The notes below the pieces were generated by a model. The model saw only the letters and a program-made list of their open reading frames with translations. It searched no databases and was not told the DNA's origin. A DNA stretch of 19,039 nucleotides from Pigoraptor vietnamica (lineage: Eukaryota > Opisthokonta > Filasterea): assembly GCA_943704525.1 (NCBI GenBank), contig CALSCQ010000256.1, positions 1 through 19,039 on the forward strand. The letters are read 5' to 3'. Both the position numbers and the translations under genes were made by a program. Every line of letters begins with the position of its first letter. The stretch's first letter is position 1. Of this stretch, positions 17,173-19,039 are shown one piece after another.

Positions 17173-18916
17173 TTAAGGGCAGCCGCTCACGCACGGCACC
17201 ATGACCACAGGCGCTTTGCCAATGTAGGCGGCAGGGCACGCAAACGTCACCGTTGCTGAAGGCGTTGCAACGGCAACCTTGATGCAGCGCCACGTGTCCG
17301 TGTTTGCGTTCACCACGACCGTCAGCGACGTCAGAGATCCGAGCGCGGACATGGGGTCGAGCTGTGCGCTACCGACCGCCTTGGATGCGAGGCCTTTCGC
17401 CACCAGAAGTAGTGGTGTGGCGGACGCAGTTCCGTTCAGTTGCACGTAGATGCTCGCCGTCGTACCGGCGTCGGCTAGCGTCGACGTGACAAGCGTGACA
17501 TTGTAGCTCACGCACGGCGACTCGTTGCACGAGCGCACTTCTCGCAAGGTGCCACACGGCGCGCCTTGGCCGACAGGCGCTCGGATGACGGTGCGGTTAC
17601 GGTCCTGTGCGCCGCCACCACACGCGCGAGAGCAGGCGCTCCACTCCGTCCAGTTGGAGAGGAGGCAATCGACGTCTGGGCCATCGTCCGCGGCATGAGA
17701 ACCAGTTCAGCGAGGGCTGTGCGTGTGTGTGTTTGTGTGGACACGTTCATACATATGTGCTGTGCGTGAGTGCCGTGCGTGTCATAACAACAGAAAAAAG
17801 TCGCTCACCGCAATCGATAGTGCATGTGCGCACTTCCACGAGGGGCGGGCACGTGACCCCCGTCCCCGACGCCGCCGTCATGACCGTCCTGGTCCTTGTC
17901 GACGTGCCGTTTCCGCACGTGGCATTGCATGCGCCCCAGTCGGTCCAGTTGGACACCACGCAGTCCACTGGCGAGTGCGTGCGCGGTCATAAGCCAACGC
18001 AGATAAGCAAACAGAAACCAATCGACACGGTGAAGGCAAGAGGGCTTAAGATTAGGAGAGGCGCATGCGCTTGTGAGTGAAGAGTTGCGAGGGGAAAAAC
18101 GAGGGATACGTAAGCAGGAACGCCTACCAGCCACGCCGCCGCATGGACACCAGTCTAGCAGCGCGCCATCGCCCGTGCGGCGGAACTGCAGTCGCTTCAC
18201 GTCGCGCCCGATTGTGAGGGAGAATTGCATATGCATGCCTGTCGTCGCAAAGGGTTCGATTCAGTCCGGTGAGTCGCAGAGGAGAGAGATAGAATGTTTG
18301 CATTCCACATCGCCTCTTCCGTTCGACCCCTGTCCCCAATCCCTCAAATACACGACGCCCTAAGAGCGAGACAGCCACACAAACTCACCAAGATGAACGT
18401 TCGGGTCCGTGTCACTGCACGTTGCCAACTCGGGTAGCGGCGGTGCAGCCGCCGTCGGCATAATCGCATCTGAGCTCCCGCCTGTCACGGTGACGGTGGC
18501 GGTGTACGGGACGGTCGACGTGGCGGTCGCAATGGAAGTGAGCAGCACAGTGGACGTGGAAGTGGCCACAATCGTCGACGTCGCCGTCTTGGTCGTGGTG
18601 GACGTCGTGACAGCCGTGGACGTCACCGTAGCTGTTGACGTCGCAGTGACCGTCGTTGTCTTGGTCGCCGTCGCAACAGCTGATCCCCCGGCTGTGACTG
18701 AGACCACCCCCTTCGTGACAGTGACGGTGGGCTGCGCGCAAGGCGACGCGGTAACCGTTACTGCACGCGTGAGCGTGACGGTGACCGAACCGCCGTTCGG
18801 AACGCACGTTCCATTGCCAGGCACCAACGAGGAGCCTGGCGGGCACGTGACGCAGTCTGTGGCGAGCGGACCCTTGCACGTGCGGCAAGACGAGTGGCAC
18901 GGGCCCGTGTAGGGTG
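17173..18916 (-). CDS. Secreted protein with furin-like Cys segment, Thr/Val stalk and two TSP1 repeats (5' end off window)
   Basis: Probable extracellular adhesion or matrix protein. Visible exons are 18916-18389, 18238-18128, 17967-17809 and 17675-17173, giving 432 codons plus stop. All junctions are GT-AG and all introns are phase 1. Exon A starts with a furin-like Cys-rich segment (GPCHSSCRTCKGP, DCVTCPPGSS), then about 90 residues of Thr/Val/Ser/Ala repeats (TVTATSTATVTST) likely to be O-glycosylated. Exon B is short (RDVKRLQFRRTGDGALLDW). Exon C is one TSP1 repeat (NWTDWGACNATCGNG). Exon D has a second (NWTEWSACSRACGGG, ESPC), then a beta-rich Cys-poor region ending in a Cys pair (PCVSGCP). 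WxxW is the C-mannosylation motif. CNATCG in repeat 1 fits the O-fucose site, but CSRACG in repeat 2 does not. No transmembrane segment is visible, so it may be secreted. The N terminus lies beyond the GT repeat. Confidence 0.83.
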
Positions 18917-18920
18917 CTGC

Positions 18921-19039
<119 letters not shown>

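Noticed and set aside
18240-18275. tRNA T-loop-like GGTTCGATTC
   Set aside because: Flanking bases cannot form the T stem and no A box or acceptor stem surrounds it.

Overview
The window is nuclear DNA from a unicellular eukaryote. Six clearly recognisable genes carry it, and most are interrupted by short GT-AG introns (64 to about 480 bp) whose removal restores conserved proteins. No bacterial-style operons, ribosome binding sites or CRISPR arrays are seen. The mix of a plant-type purple acid phosphatase, a nine-finger TFIIIA, XRCC4, a Vac1/rabenosyn FYVE protein and a thrombospondin-repeat surface protein suggests a free-living protist (amoebozoan, apusomonad or unicellular-opisthokont grade). 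The sequence alone does not fix the lineage. Coding DNA is GC-rich, and intergenic DNA is full of CA/GT microsatellites and A/T homopolymers.

Layout, left to right. 1-94: (CA)47, where the contig breaks inside an intron. 131-1785 (-): 5' six exons of a secreted purple acid phosphatase. 2032-3481 (-): TFIIIA, three exons. 3482-4181: divergent intergenic region. 4182-5376 (+): ribosomal protein S12, five exons, with a well-formed candidate C/D box snoRNA in its last intron. 5489-5555: poly(A) tract. 5715-5882: three 56-bp tandem repeats. 6478-7066 (+): possible small membrane-protein gene. 7119-9254 (-): intronless Vac1/rabenosyn-5-like protein with two FYVE fingers. 9672-11197 (-): ribosomal protein L9, four exons. 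11198-12470: mostly unassigned. 12472-12910: degenerate repeats running into the 3' end of XRCC4. 12895-13887 (-): XRCC4. 14585-16048 (-): F-box protein, with E2F-like and CRE-like sites upstream. 16416-17170 (+): probable gene of uncertain structure. 17173-18916 (-): 3' part of a secreted protein with a furin-like cysteine-rich segment, a Thr/Val-rich stalk and two TSP1 repeats. 18925-19039: (GT)n, the other contig end.

Functional themes. TFIIIA (5S rRNA transcription), RPS12, RPL9 and a candidate intronic rRNA-methylation guide place several ribosome-biogenesis functions within about 8 kb. The other genes act in separate processes: phosphate hydrolysis, endosomal fusion, DNA end joining, ubiquitin ligation and cell-surface adhesion. 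I see no coherent new operon-like system. The observations most worth following are the snoRNA candidate, a 23-bp element shared by two neighbouring promoters, the all-phase-1 introns of the TSP1 gene, and a splice-donor consensus biased to G at +3.
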